Source of the DNA: Parabacteroides timonensis
Lineage (GTDB): Bacteria; Bacteroidota; Bacteroidia; Bacteroidales; Tannerellaceae
Direction: 5' to 3'
DNA: 64,000 nucleotides
NCBI RefSeq assembly: GCF_900128505.1
Contig: NZ_LT669940.1
Span: 356,489 to 420,488, forward strand
Every line of letters begins with the position of its first letter. The stretch's first letter is position 1. The notes below the pieces were generated by a model that ran no database searches, was not told where the DNA came from, and saw only the letters and a list, made by a program, of their open reading frames with translations. This document shows, piece after piece, positions 17,560-26,330 of this stretch. Made by a program: the position numbers and the translations under genes.

Positions 17560-19965
17560 TTATTCTGCTTTCATGGCTGTTGCCGGATTTGTTTGTGCTG
17601 CTTTCCGTATTTGCCAGATCAGTGTTGCCAGAGAGATTCCGGCTGTAACGATCAGGGCTACAGCAAATATCCACCAGGATACGGAAGCTTTGTTTGCAAA
17701 GTTTTCCAGGTATCTGAAAATTGCCAGTAGCGAGATCGGAACAGATATTATGAATGCCAATCCCAACAGTTTAAAATATTTACGCAACATCATTTTCATA
17801 ACAACATCGGTTGTTGCACCGTTTACTTTGCGGATGGCTATTTCACGGTATCGTTGCTGTACGTCGAATAACGACAGGCTGAATAGTCCCAAAGAGGAAA
17901 TCAGGATAGCTATGACCGTGAATATGGAATAGATATAAGCCGCTTTTTTATCCTCTTTATACATGGCATTTACATCGTCTTCTACAAATGAGTATTCAAA
18001 ATCTCCCCCGATGGTTTCGTCGTGTAATTTTCTAAGAAAGGCGATTGCTTCCTGTCTTTTGCCTGGCTGAACCACTGCTGTTAGTTTACAGTTGTAAGGT
18101 CTTGATTGCGCGATGGATATAACAAGAGGCACAGCCGGCTTTGCCAAATGGGTATATTTAAAATCTTTCACAATACCAATGATTTGATAGGCCGGGTTTT
18201 GAGACATTAATTCCTCGTCTCCATTCCACCATAGACGTCTTTCGGGCTGCAGTAATGCTGTTTCCAGATTGGTAATACCGAAGAGTTTTTGCGCAGTTTC
18301 ATTGATGATGAATTTATAATCAAGTTCCGTATCTGTCGAATCGTTCCAGAATCGTCCTTCCTTCAATTGTAGTTCGAATATTTTTAAATCGGTACTACTC
18401 ATACTGGTAGACTTAACTTCCTTAAATTCGCCGTCGGGTGTTTTTATCCGGCTACCGTAATCCTGTATTTCATTCGGACTTTCACCAAACGTCCAGGCGG
18501 AGAACAAAGGGGAACTGTTTAATTTCTGTTTGATCTCCTCATTCTTTTTACCCAGGTCTTCAAAAAGCTTCATTATTTCTTCCTGGGGTAATGTATGGGC
18601 GGTAGGGGGGAATTTAAGAAATTGTGCTTTGATAATATCTTTTGTACGGTATCCCAGATCTGCATGCAGCATGAAGTTGAGTTGTTTCATGAAGAATAAC
18701 GAAACAATGATCAGACAACAGGTTATAGTATATTGGAAGACCATGAAAATAGTTCTTGATACAACAGAATTTCCACTAATATTTACTGATCGTAATGATG
18801 ATATAGGAGTAGAATAGTTATATTTTATGAATGGATATACCGATGTAATGACCGGTAGTACGATTAATATGGCAAGAGACAACAACAGGTCGAATTTAAT
18901 ATTATTCACTTGTGTAATTCCCAGTAAGTTACTTATTGCTTCTCCGCTTATTTCGATCAGTAGCCAGGCAATGAATAAGGCTCCTCCTATCATGGCCAGA
19001 TTTTCGCTAATCAGTTGTACCAACATTTGTGTTGCTTTTGCTCCAAAAACCTTTTTCATGCCCAACTCCCGTGCCCGTTTGAGCATCAATACCGTGTAAA
19101 TATTGATAAAGTTAAAAATACCAACCAACAGGATCAGAAAGGCAACACCGGATAGTATCATTATATTGCCAAAGTTTCCCTGTTGAAAGGAGTCGGTGAA
19201 CCGATTGACGCTATCATCGAAATAATTGTCTTTTAAAGGTAATAGCTGGTAGAGGTTTACTCCTTCCCGGTCATTGGTTGCCAGTTCTTTATTGAGTTTT
19301 TGTATATCTGTGCCTGGATTTAACAGTAAGCATGCGCTAAACATATATCCCCAGTTTTTTTGTAACTGGTAGGAGACCAACATGTCAAACTGTATGGAAC
19401 TTTTTTCTACAGGCTCTTTGAGAACCGCAGTTACGGTTACCATCTGGCCGCCGGAGCAGAGTATTTTTTTACCAATAGCGTTTTCTTCGGAACCGAATAA
19501 TTTTCGGGCATATCTCTGAGTTATGACAGCATCCTGCGGGCCTTTTAATAGGTTTTGTTTGTTTCCTACCATCACATCGTATTCCATTATCTGAAGAAAT
19601 ACGGTGTCGGTAACAATAATGCGAGCAGTATGTTTTTTGTTGTCGGATTCTATAATATCCTCCGGTAAAGTGGAAAAGGCGGTTATTTTCTCAATGGACG
19701 GATTGTTTTCAAGGACAGGATCGCCTGCTCCGGTTCGACTATTGAAGCTATAAGAGAACCGGGGTTTGATCTCACTGTCAAAATGCTGTGTACCCAGGCA
19801 AATACGATCCAGATTCTGATTGAAATGATCGACTGTCAGTTCCCGAAATACGTAACGGGATATAATCATGACACACGCCAGACTCATCGCCAGTCCCAAT
19901 ATGTTGATAATCGTATAAAGCCGGAAACGGCTAAGTGAGCGTATCGCAAGCAATAATATTTTCAT
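17560..19965 (-). CDS. FtsX/MacB-type ABC transporter permease
   Basis: 801 residues, a paralogue of the 15167-17536 protein with the same eight-helix layout and the motif RYREIAIRKVNGATTDV. The start follows the adaptor gene by only 14 bases, so both are in one transcript. Tandem permeases of this type may form mixed dimers with each other; that is inference. The partner ABC ATPase must be encoded outside this locus, if it exists. Confidence 0.85.
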   Translation of the reverse strand: MKILLLAIRSLSRFRLYTIINILGLAMSLACVMIISRYVFRELTVDHFNQNLDRICLGTQHFDSEIKPRFSYSFNSRTGAGDPVLENNPSIEKITAFSTLPEDIIESDNKKHTARIIVTDTVFLQIMEYDVMVGNKQNLLKGPQDAVITQRYARKLFGSEENAIGKKILCSGGQMVTVTAVLKEPVEKSSIQFDMLVSYQLQKNWGYMFSACLLLNPGTDIQKLNKELATNDREGVNLYQLLPLKDNYFDDSVNRFTDSFQQGNFGNIMILSGVAFLILLVGIFNFINIYTVLMLKRARELGMKKVFGAKATQMLVQLISENLAMIGGALFIAWLLIEISGEAISNLLGITQVNNIKFDLLLSLAILIVLPVITSVYPFIKYNYSTPISSLRSVNISGNSVVSRTIFMVFQYTITCCLIIVSLFFMKQLNFMLHADLGYRTKDIIKAQFLKFPPTAHTLPQEEIMKLFEDLGKKNEEIKQKLNSSPLFSAWTFGESPNEIQDYGSRIKTPDGEFKEVKSTSMSSTDLKIFELQLKEGRFWNDSTDTELDYKFIINETAQKLFGITNLETALLQPERRLWWNGDEELMSQNPAYQIIGIVKDFKYTHLAKPAVPLVISIAQSRPYNCKLTAVVQPGKRQEAIAFLRKLHDETIGGDFEYSFVEDDVNAMYKEDKKAAYIYSIFTVIAILISSLGLFSLSLFDVQQRYREIAIRKVNGATTDVVMKMMLRKYFKLLGLAFIISVPISLLAIFRYLENFANKASVSWWIFAVALIVTAGISLATLIWQIRKAAQTNPATAMKAE

Positions 19966-19979
19966 GGTATCTATATTTC

Positions 19980-21230
19980 TTATTTTAATATCAGTTCTTC
20001 CGCGTCTCCAAAAGTACTGTATCCGGTGACAATAACCTTATCACCCGGTTGTAATCCGCTGGTTATTTCATACTGTTGCGGGTTTTGACGACCGATACCG
20101 ATATTTACTTTCCGGGCTTTCGTACCGGCTTCGTTCAGTTTATAAATCCATTGTCCTCCGGTGGTCTGGAAGAAATCGCCACGTGGGATGACCAGTGCTT
20201 CTTCCGGTTGTCCGAGTTCGATCTGTACGCGGAAGCTTTTTCCTATACGGACATTCTCGGGGGAGGCTTCGGTGAAGACCAGATCGACATCGAAGTTACG
20301 GTCTTTTACTTCCGGAACGACTTTGGTGATACGCAGCGGATATTTTTTTCCTTGCCAGCTGATGGTGGCGGGCAGGCCGGTCGTGATGCGGTCGATATAG
20401 TATTCGCTTAATGCCGTATGCACTTTGAACTGATCCAGTACTTTTATTTCGGCTATCGCTTCGGTACTCTGTACCTGTTGGCCGGGTGTGACTTTTACAA
20501 AACTAAGCTGGCCGGCCAAAGGGGCACGGACAATTAAGTTGTCCATACGCTCTTGTGCACGGGCGTACTTTTTCCGTTCGCGTTCGAGATCGTTTTTCAT
20601 CAGTTCTCGGCGAAGGATCGTGGCGGCACTGTCATGGCGCAAACCTTCCAGTTGGAGGGCCGTACTCTGGGTCTTGTAGGCAAACTCGTCGCGTTGTACG
20701 TCCAGTTGCGCTTTACTTTTTACCCCCATACGGAATTCCTCTTCGTCAAGGGCAAAGCTCTTTTTCAGGCGATTGAGTTCGTACGTGGTTTGTAAAGTCT
20801 GTTTTTGAAGGTCGAGGCTTTTTTGTTCCATTTCGATCTCTTTTTCCTGATAAGAAATCAATTGCTTTTCCCATTCGTCGCGTTGGTCGTCGATGGTACG
20901 TACCAGGTCCGGATTTGTCAGAGTCAGGATAGTATCGCCGAGTTTCAGCATGGTACCTTCCTCTGCGACGATACGTTCTACACTCCCGGCCTCCCGGGCA
21001 TTGATCTTAATGGTCAGGATCGGTTGAACCACTCCTTCCACATCTACATATTCCAGGAATTTATCGGCTGTCGCTTCACCTATGATAAGGTTTTCAGCCT
21101 CGGTACGTAATTTGCGTCCGCCGGAAGCGACGATCGATACATAGACCAGCAGGATAACAAAAGCTATACTTCCGGCAATCTGCCAGCGGTAACGGTAATA
21201 TACGGGTTTCTTTTCAATAGGTTTGTCCAT
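19980..21230 (-). CDS. HlyD/MFP-type efflux periplasmic adaptor
   Basis: 416 residues. One N-terminal membrane helix (about 17-32) anchors it in the inner membrane. A lipoyl half-domain (near 55-95), a long coiled coil (about 100-200, rich in E, K, Q and R), the second lipoyl half (LIVRAPLAGQLSFVKVTPGQQV), and beta-barrel domains follow, as in adaptors that join an inner-membrane permease with a TolC-type channel. The stop lies 14 bases before the permease gene and the start is 4 bases after the TolC-like gene, so the three proteins are likely one envelope-spanning system. Confidence 0.85.
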   Translation of the reverse strand: MDKPIEKKPVYYRYRWQIAGSIAFVILLVYVSIVASGGRKLRTEAENLIIGEATADKFLEYVDVEGVVQPILTIKINAREAGSVERIVAEEGTMLKLGDTILTLTNPDLVRTIDDQRDEWEKQLISYQEKEIEMEQKSLDLQKQTLQTTYELNRLKKSFALDEEEFRMGVKSKAQLDVQRDEFAYKTQSTALQLEGLRHDSAATILRRELMKNDLERERKKYARAQERMDNLIVRAPLAGQLSFVKVTPGQQVQSTEAIAEIKVLDQFKVHTALSEYYIDRITTGLPATISWQGKKYPLRITKVVPEVKDRNFDVDLVFTEASPENVRIGKSFRVQIELGQPEEALVIPRGDFFQTTGGQWIYKLNEAGTKARKVNIGIGRQNPQQYEITSGLQPGDKVIVTGYSTFGDAEELILK

Positions 21231-21234
21231 TATC

Positions 21235-22713
21235 TTATTTCATTAATTGTTCGTAATTGAATGTCAGTTCCCGGTCTTGTTCAAAATCATAACCGGTCAT
21301 GCTGCGCAGGCCATAATACAGGCTCCAGTAATTATATAAAGCAGTAATGTAATCCCGTCGTGCCCGGTCTTTCTCACTGATGGAAGCGTTGAGGTCGAGG
21401 ATGGTCGATTTACCCAGGAGATATAACTTTTGTGCCACATCGTTCCTGCGCCTGGCTGTCTGATCTGTTTTTTGTGCAATCGTTACCTTGTCGGCCTGCA
21501 GGTTGAATTGTTTGACCATCTTGATTACATTCAGTTCAAAGTCGTTGCGCGATTGCTCTACCTCCGTATATATTTTGTCGCGGTTGCTGAGGGCCACTTT
21601 TACTTTTCCCTTGCCGACGCCCCAGTCGAGGATGGGAATCCGGATACCGAGGCTTATCAACTGTTGATCCATCGGGCTGCGGTAGGCTTCTTTCAGATGT
21701 TCGTTTGTCTGGGTTAGTCCGAATTGCATGTACAGGTCGGCTTTGAACCCCCGGGATGCTTTCGCTTGTGCTACGGCACTTTCACTTTCAAGTTGGCGAC
21801 GTTGCAGATATTCCGGTTCGGGATTATTTTCGTAAGCGAGTGACAGGGCCTGTTTTACATCGACAGTGAAATGAGGAATTTCCCCGTTTGTTATGGAAAC
21901 CAGCTCCGAAGCGTCTTTGATTCCGAGGTAGCTGCGTAACGACTGGATACAATCGTCAACTTCGATACGGGCATTCATCATATTGGTTTGTTCTGTCAGG
22001 AGATTCAATTCCAGTTGCAGCATTTCATTCTCTGTGATAGTACCGATATTGTATCTTCCCTGTGCATATTGATATAAGGTGTCGGCATTTGCATAATTAT
22101 ATTGGGCTATTTCCCAGTTGGTCTGTGCAGTGGCGAGCTGAAAGAACTGTGTCGTGGCCTGTGCTGCTACAAGTTCTAACGTCTCTATCAGGTTCTTGCG
22201 GGATTCGGTGTAACGCAATGGTTCTATTTTGCGGTCCCATTTAAATTGATTATACCCGAACAGGTCCTGTTCGTATCCCACTACGACCGGACTGCTGTTA
22301 TAAGAACTTGTTTTTTCAGAGAATAGATCCAGCCGTTGTAGTGCAGTCTTGACGAAGAGGCTACCTCCTGTCAGCGAAACATTCTGGTTGATAGTAAATC
22401 CAGCATCCACCATCAGTTGATTCCGGTGTACGAAACTTTCTCCCCCGTCAGGTAAAGTAACCGAACTGATCGACCGGTTCAGAGAAGGGGTGGAGTTGAA
22501 GGTCAGACTCGGTAACATATTGGCACGGAAAGATCGCCAGTTCCAGTAAGCAGCCCTGAATGAATGGCGGGCAGCGATAGCCTGGGGAGATTGTTCCTGC
22601 GCTATGCGGATGGTTTCGGACAATGTCAGGCGTAACGTATCCTGTGAATGAGCCGGGATAACGGTCAGTATGGCAAGGATAGCGGATAATATGTATGTTC
22701 TTGTATGTGTCAT
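21235..22713 (-). CDS. TolC-family outer membrane efflux protein
   Basis: 492 residues with signal peptide ending ...VIPAHSQ and two long helical repeats typical of TolC/OEP proteins (for example RLTLSETIRIAQEQSPQAIA and later VKVALSNRDKIYTEVEQSRN). It forms the outer-membrane channel for the adaptor and permeases downstream. It is the first gene of the operon 22713-15167. The sigma-54 promoter at 22725-22740 predicts a start at about 22714, one base before the ATG, so the mRNA would be leaderless. No other in-frame ATG is available before the signal peptide core, which supports this start codon. Confidence 0.85.
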   Translation of the reverse strand: MTHTRTYILSAILAILTVIPAHSQDTLRLTLSETIRIAQEQSPQAIAARHSFRAAYWNWRSFRANMLPSLTFNSTPSLNRSISSVTLPDGGESFVHRNQLMVDAGFTINQNVSLTGGSLFVKTALQRLDLFSEKTSSYNSSPVVVGYEQDLFGYNQFKWDRKIEPLRYTESRKNLIETLELVAAQATTQFFQLATAQTNWEIAQYNYANADTLYQYAQGRYNIGTITENEMLQLELNLLTEQTNMMNARIEVDDCIQSLRSYLGIKDASELVSITNGEIPHFTVDVKQALSLAYENNPEPEYLQRRQLESESAVAQAKASRGFKADLYMQFGLTQTNEHLKEAYRSPMDQQLISLGIRIPILDWGVGKGKVKVALSNRDKIYTEVEQSRNDFELNVIKMVKQFNLQADKVTIAQKTDQTARRRNDVAQKLYLLGKSTILDLNASISEKDRARRDYITALYNYWSLYYGLRSMTGYDFEQDRELTFNYEQLMK

Positions 22714-22724
22714 GTCTTATTAAA

Positions 22725-22740
22725 AGCAAATAACATGCCA
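22725..22740 (-). promoter_or_regulatory. Sigma-54 promoter of tolC-like operon
   Basis: Minus-strand TGGCATGTTATTTGCT matches TGGCACG-N4-TTGCW, with the same TGGCATG -24 element as 15053. The predicted start is near 22714. Confidence 0.75.
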
Positions 22741-22795
22741 CATTTTTAAAATATTGATAATTAGCGTATAAGGTACAGGTGTGTTTTAATGGTCA

Positions 22796-22830
22796 GTGCG
22801 TCAGCGCACAAAGAATGTGCGTAGACGCAC
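22796..22830. promoter_or_regulatory. Paired perfect activator sites
   Basis: GTGCGTCAGCGCAC (22796-22809) and GTGCGTAGACGCAC (22817-22830) both have perfect GTGCG/CGCAC arms. Their centres are 21 bases apart and about 88 and 109 bases upstream of the predicted start, matching the other operon almost exactly. They sit just past the stop of the metallopeptidase gene. Confidence 0.7.
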
Positions 22831-22841
22831 AGCTGATACGA

Positions 22842-23735
22842 TCAGTCGTTTTCCTGCCAGTTGTATAGATTCACTTTTTTATGACGGCTTACCTGTTCTT
22901 TTACTTCGGGGAAGAAACGGGCCAGGATATTATATAATCCCGGATCGTACCGTTGTAGTTCTTCACGGGTATTGATCTTGTTGTGTTTACCGTCTCCTCC
23001 GTCGTTATCGACTTCAGCATTTACATTAAACCAGTTCTGAACACCTTCCGCCCAGTATTCCTCAATATTTGTCGAGGCATATACATTTTTCCAACGTCCT
23101 TTGGCAAGGGCAGCATCGAGAGAGGCCTGCAGTTCATCGTTGAACTCCGGATAGACAGGACGAATGCCTACATTATGTATTGTATGGGCAAATTCATGGA
23201 TCAGAATGTCTTCTGCATGATATTTGTCGATCTGGTAAGCCAGGATATTTTCTTCCGCGCAGGTGGAGAAAGGCATGTGAAGCGTACCACCTAACCCTCT
23301 GGCCCGCACATCCCAGTTCAGGGTCGTATCACTTACCAGGAATGCATGTTCGGGAATATCCGTAGTCCCTTCGTAACGCGCCATGATCCCGATCCGGGTA
23401 TCCCGGCTGGTCATCGATTCAAGTACTTTTTGGGGTAGAACATCGGTTAATGCTTTGATACTTACGTAGGCCGCATAGAAACAAGAGTCGGGTACGCGCC
23501 AGGAACTGACTACATGGATACCGTTCACATTCATGTACTTTTTGTAAAAGGGATCGAGTTTTAACCGGGCCGGCGGTGTCGTAATCTGAGGAGTGTCGAT
23601 CAGAACAGCCATTACTGTTTCTTCTGTAGGCATGTCTTTTCCGGAACATGCACCGCCGGTTTGTGCCGGTTGTTGGCAACTAAACGTTACGAGTAGTGCC
23701 AATAAGCAAGGAATAATAAGATGGATTCTTTTCAT
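22842..23735 (-). CDS. Zinc metallopeptidase-like lipoprotein
   Basis: 297 residues. The signal ends at C20 (LVTFSC). HEFAH at 180-184 is the zinc-binding HExxH motif with the catalytic glutamate. NIEEYWAEGVQNWF further on may give the third zinc ligand, as in gluzincin-type enzymes; no closer family was recognised. It would act on peptides or proteins in the periplasm or at the surface. A plausible housekeeping promoter, TATATTTG on the minus strand, lies close upstream. The gene sits between the efflux operon and its regulator, so it may belong to the same response. Confidence 0.7.
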   Translation of the reverse strand: MKRIHLIIPCLLALLVTFSCQQPAQTGGACSGKDMPTEETVMAVLIDTPQITTPPARLKLDPFYKKYMNVNGIHVVSSWRVPDSCFYAAYVSIKALTDVLPQKVLESMTSRDTRIGIMARYEGTTDIPEHAFLVSDTTLNWDVRARGLGGTLHMPFSTCAEENILAYQIDKYHAEDILIHEFAHTIHNVGIRPVYPEFNDELQASLDAALAKGRWKNVYASTNIEEYWAEGVQNWFNVNAEVDNDGGDGKHNKINTREELQRYDPGLYNILARFFPEVKEQVSRHKKVNLYNWQEND

Positions 23736-23842
23736 AATGAGAGTTTAAATGATTAATTGTTGCTTGTACAAATATAAAGATTTATTTGATCTGTGTGTGT
23801 TTTTCAACTGATTTTATTATAATTGATTGTCTTAGATGTCGC

Positions 23843-23877
23843 GTGCAATATCGCACGAAAAACGTTCGTATCCGCAC
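23843..23877. promoter_or_regulatory. Third activator-site pair, between divergent genes
   Basis: GTGCAATATCGCAC (23843-23856) and GTTCGTATCCGCAC (23864-23877) match the sites at the two sigma-54 operons, again with centres 21 bases apart. No sigma-54 promoter was found next to this pair. It may serve autoregulation of the regulator or control of the metallopeptidase gene. Confidence 0.6.
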
Positions 23878-23962
23878 ATGCTTCCTATTGTTTTAATCCT
23901 TATCTTTACCCCCGTTACCAGGTCTGTCAGGAGACTAAAAACTGATGAAAGGAATATAGATT

Positions 23963-25327
23963 ATGAAACAGGGGAAAATACTTATCATCGACGACAATGA
24001 GGATGTCCTCTTTGCCTTGAATTTATTGCTGGAACCTTATGTGGAGCAGATACGTGTCACCACACAACCCGAACGGATTGAACATTTTATGGAGAGTTAT
24101 GCACCGGATGTGATTTTTCTCGATATGAATTTCCGTCGTGATGCTATCAGCGGGCAGGAAGGCTTTTTCTGGCTTGAAAAAATAAAAAAGGTCGACCCCG
24201 ATGCTGTCGTTCTTTTCATAACTGCGTATGCCGATACCGAAAAAGCCGTGCGTGCCATCAAGGCAGGAGCTACCGACTTTATACCCAAACCTTGGGAGAA
24301 AGAGAAATTGCTGGCAACTTTATCGGCTGCCCTGAAACTTCGTGAAAGCCGGACCGAAGTACGATCCTTGAAACGTCAGGTTGCAGCACTTGAAACAACG
24401 GAAGAGGCCGGCTTTGAAATTATAGGCGAAAGTAATGCTATGCAGGATATTTTCTCTACTGTTGAAAAGTTACGCTATACGGATGCCAATATCCTGATCT
24501 TGGGTGAGAACGGAACGGGCAAGGATCTGGTGGCCCGTGCCCTTTACCATCATTCGCCACGTGCCGGACAAGTTTTTGTCGGGATCGATCTGGGGAGTAT
24601 ACCCGAACAACTTTTTGAAAGCGAACTTTTCGGTTATGAAAAAGGTGCTTTCACGGATGCCCGTCGGGATAAACCGGGACGTATGGAAGTGGCCACGGGT
24701 GGTACTCTTTTCCTGGATGAGATAGGAAACCTGAGTATGCCCATGCAAGCTAAATTGCTTACTGCGATAGAGAAGCAACAGATCACCCGTCTGGGAGCTA
24801 CCCGGCCTGTATCCATCGATGTTCGCCTGATATGTGCAACCAATATGAATATACGGAATATGGTGGAGGAGGGGACTTTCCGTCAGGACTTGCTTTATCG
24901 TATCAATACGATCGAATTGCATATACCGCCCCTTCGCGAACGGGGGAATGATATCCAGTTGCTGGCCGATTATTTCCTTTCCCGCTACGCCCGTAAGTAT
25001 AAGAAAGAGATCAAAGGTCTGAGTCGTGATGCACGTACCAAGCTGCAAAATTATGAATGGCCCGGTAATGTCCGTGAATTACAGCATGCTATTGAACGTG
25101 CTGTTATCTTGTCCGACGGGCAAATGCTGAAACCGGAAAACTTTATGCTCCAGCCCTCTGCTTTAAAGAAGAAAGCCGACACTGAAGAACTAAATCTGAG
25201 TATTCTGGAGAAGGAAGCGATCGAACGTGCCTTGCGCCGTGCCGACGGAAACGTGACCCGTGCCGCTGAATTATTGGGTATTACCCGTTTTGCCCTGTAC
25301 CGGAAACTTGATAAGCTGGGCTTATGA
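23963..25327 (+). CDS. Sigma-54-dependent response regulator (NtrC family)
   Basis: 454 residues. A receiver domain (1-120) has phosphoacceptor D54 in IFLDMNF. The AAA+ domain has Walker A GENGTGKD at 181-188, the sigma-54 contact loop GAFTDA at 228-233 (GAFTGA in the classic form), and Walker B FLDEIG. A Fis-type HTH ends the protein (NVTRAAELLGITRFALYRKL). Phosphorylation should let it oligomerise on distant sites and activate sigma-54 promoters. The partner kinase gene overlaps by four bases (ATGA). The conserved site pairs near 15.1, 22.8 and 23.85 kb are its likely targets. Confidence 0.9.
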   Translation: MKQGKILIIDDNEDVLFALNLLLEPYVEQIRVTTQPERIEHFMESYAPDVIFLDMNFRRDAISGQEGFFWLEKIKKVDPDAVVLFITAYADTEKAVRAIKAGATDFIPKPWEKEKLLATLSAALKLRESRTEVRSLKRQVAALETTEEAGFEIIGESNAMQDIFSTVEKLRYTDANILILGENGTGKDLVARALYHHSPRAGQVFVGIDLGSIPEQLFESELFGYEKGAFTDARRDKPGRMEVATGGTLFLDEIGNLSMPMQAKLLTAIEKQQITRLGATRPVSIDVRLICATNMNIRNMVEEGTFRQDLLYRINTIELHIPPLRERGNDIQLLADYFLSRYARKYKKEIKGLSRDARTKLQNYEWPGNVRELQHAIERAVILSDGQMLKPENFMLQPSALKKKADTEELNLSILEKEAIERALRRADGNVTRAAELLGITRFALYRKLDKLGL

Positions 25328-26325
25328 AACGTTATATCGTCTTGATAAAGATCATATTGATTGTGCTTTTGTCGCTGGCAATTGCATTCCTATTACTGAA
25401 AGGTCTTTATTTTACGACAGTCATGGTAGGAGTGATTCTGATCTTGTTGGCTTGTTCTTTATATTGGGATCAGAAGAAAACAATCCGTAGAATGGAACAC
25501 CTGATTGCTAATATACATTATGGCGATCTGAACCTCTCTTTCCCTGTTCCCTCATCGGGTGGGGCGGAGGCGCAGCTCACCCGTTCTATGAATGAGGCCT
25601 TGAACGCTTTCCGCTCAAGGCTATACAATTCTGTCGTGGCTGAAGCGGAGACAGAAGCCTGGCAGAAACTGATCCGTGTGTTAACTCACGAAATCATGAA
25701 TTCAATTGCGCCTATCATTTCTTTGTCGGAGACGGTAACGGAGCGTGCCGAATCGAATGGGATGAATGAACGCGATTATGGGATTATGCTCCAGGCTATA
25801 CAGACGATCCACCGTAGGAGTAAGGGCCTGCTGGACTTTGTGGAGAACTACCGGAAATTAACCCGTATTCCGGCACCTACCATGCAGTTGTTTCCGGTAT
25901 CGGCTTTGTTTGACGATATACAGAAACTGGTGCCGGCTAATGATGTCCGTTTCGTTTATTCTATCAAGCCTTCCGAGTTGAGGTTGTATGCCGATCGCGG
26001 TATGATCGAACAGGTACTTATAAATCTCTTGAAGAATGCAGTGGAAGCTTGTAGCGAAAGTCTCTCTCCGGAAGTTCGTGTAGAGGCTTTCAGGCAGGAC
26101 GGGATACCTGTTATAACCATATCGGATAATGGGAGCGGAATCGTACCGGAGGCACTTGACAAAGTTTTTGTCCCGTTCTTTACCACCAAGCCCGGAGGGT
26201 CGGGGATCGGGCTCAGCGTGTGTCGACAGATTATGAATCGTCATGGAGGTAATATTACTGTTATTTCCGAAATGGAGAAGGGAACCGTTTTTACGATGCT
26301 GTTTCCCGGAACGCGTGCTTTATAA
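25324..26325 (+). CDS. Sensor histidine kinase, partner of the sigma-54 regulator
   Basis: 333 residues. Two membrane helices (about 6-25 and 31-48) are joined by only a few residues, so there is no periplasmic sensor domain; sensing may occur in the membrane or through a partner such as the permeases. A HAMP-like linker follows, then the H-box LTHEIMNS with H122 and an ATPase domain with N, G1 (SDNGSGI) and G2 (GSGIGLSV) boxes. It overlaps the response-regulator gene by four bases, so the pair is translated together. Confidence 0.85.
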   Translation: MKRYIVLIKIILIVLLSLAIAFLLLKGLYFTTVMVGVILILLACSLYWDQKKTIRRMEHLIANIHYGDLNLSFPVPSSGGAEAQLTRSMNEALNAFRSRLYNSVVAEAETEAWQKLIRVLTHEIMNSIAPIISLSETVTERAESNGMNERDYGIMLQAIQTIHRRSKGLLDFVENYRKLTRIPAPTMQLFPVSALFDDIQKLVPANDVRFVYSIKPSELRLYADRGMIEQVLINLLKNAVEACSESLSPEVRVEAFRQDGIPVITISDNGSGIVPEALDKVFVPFFTTKPGGSGIGLSVCRQIMNRHGGNITVISEMEKGTVFTMLFPGTRAL

Positions 26326-26330
26326 GCCTG

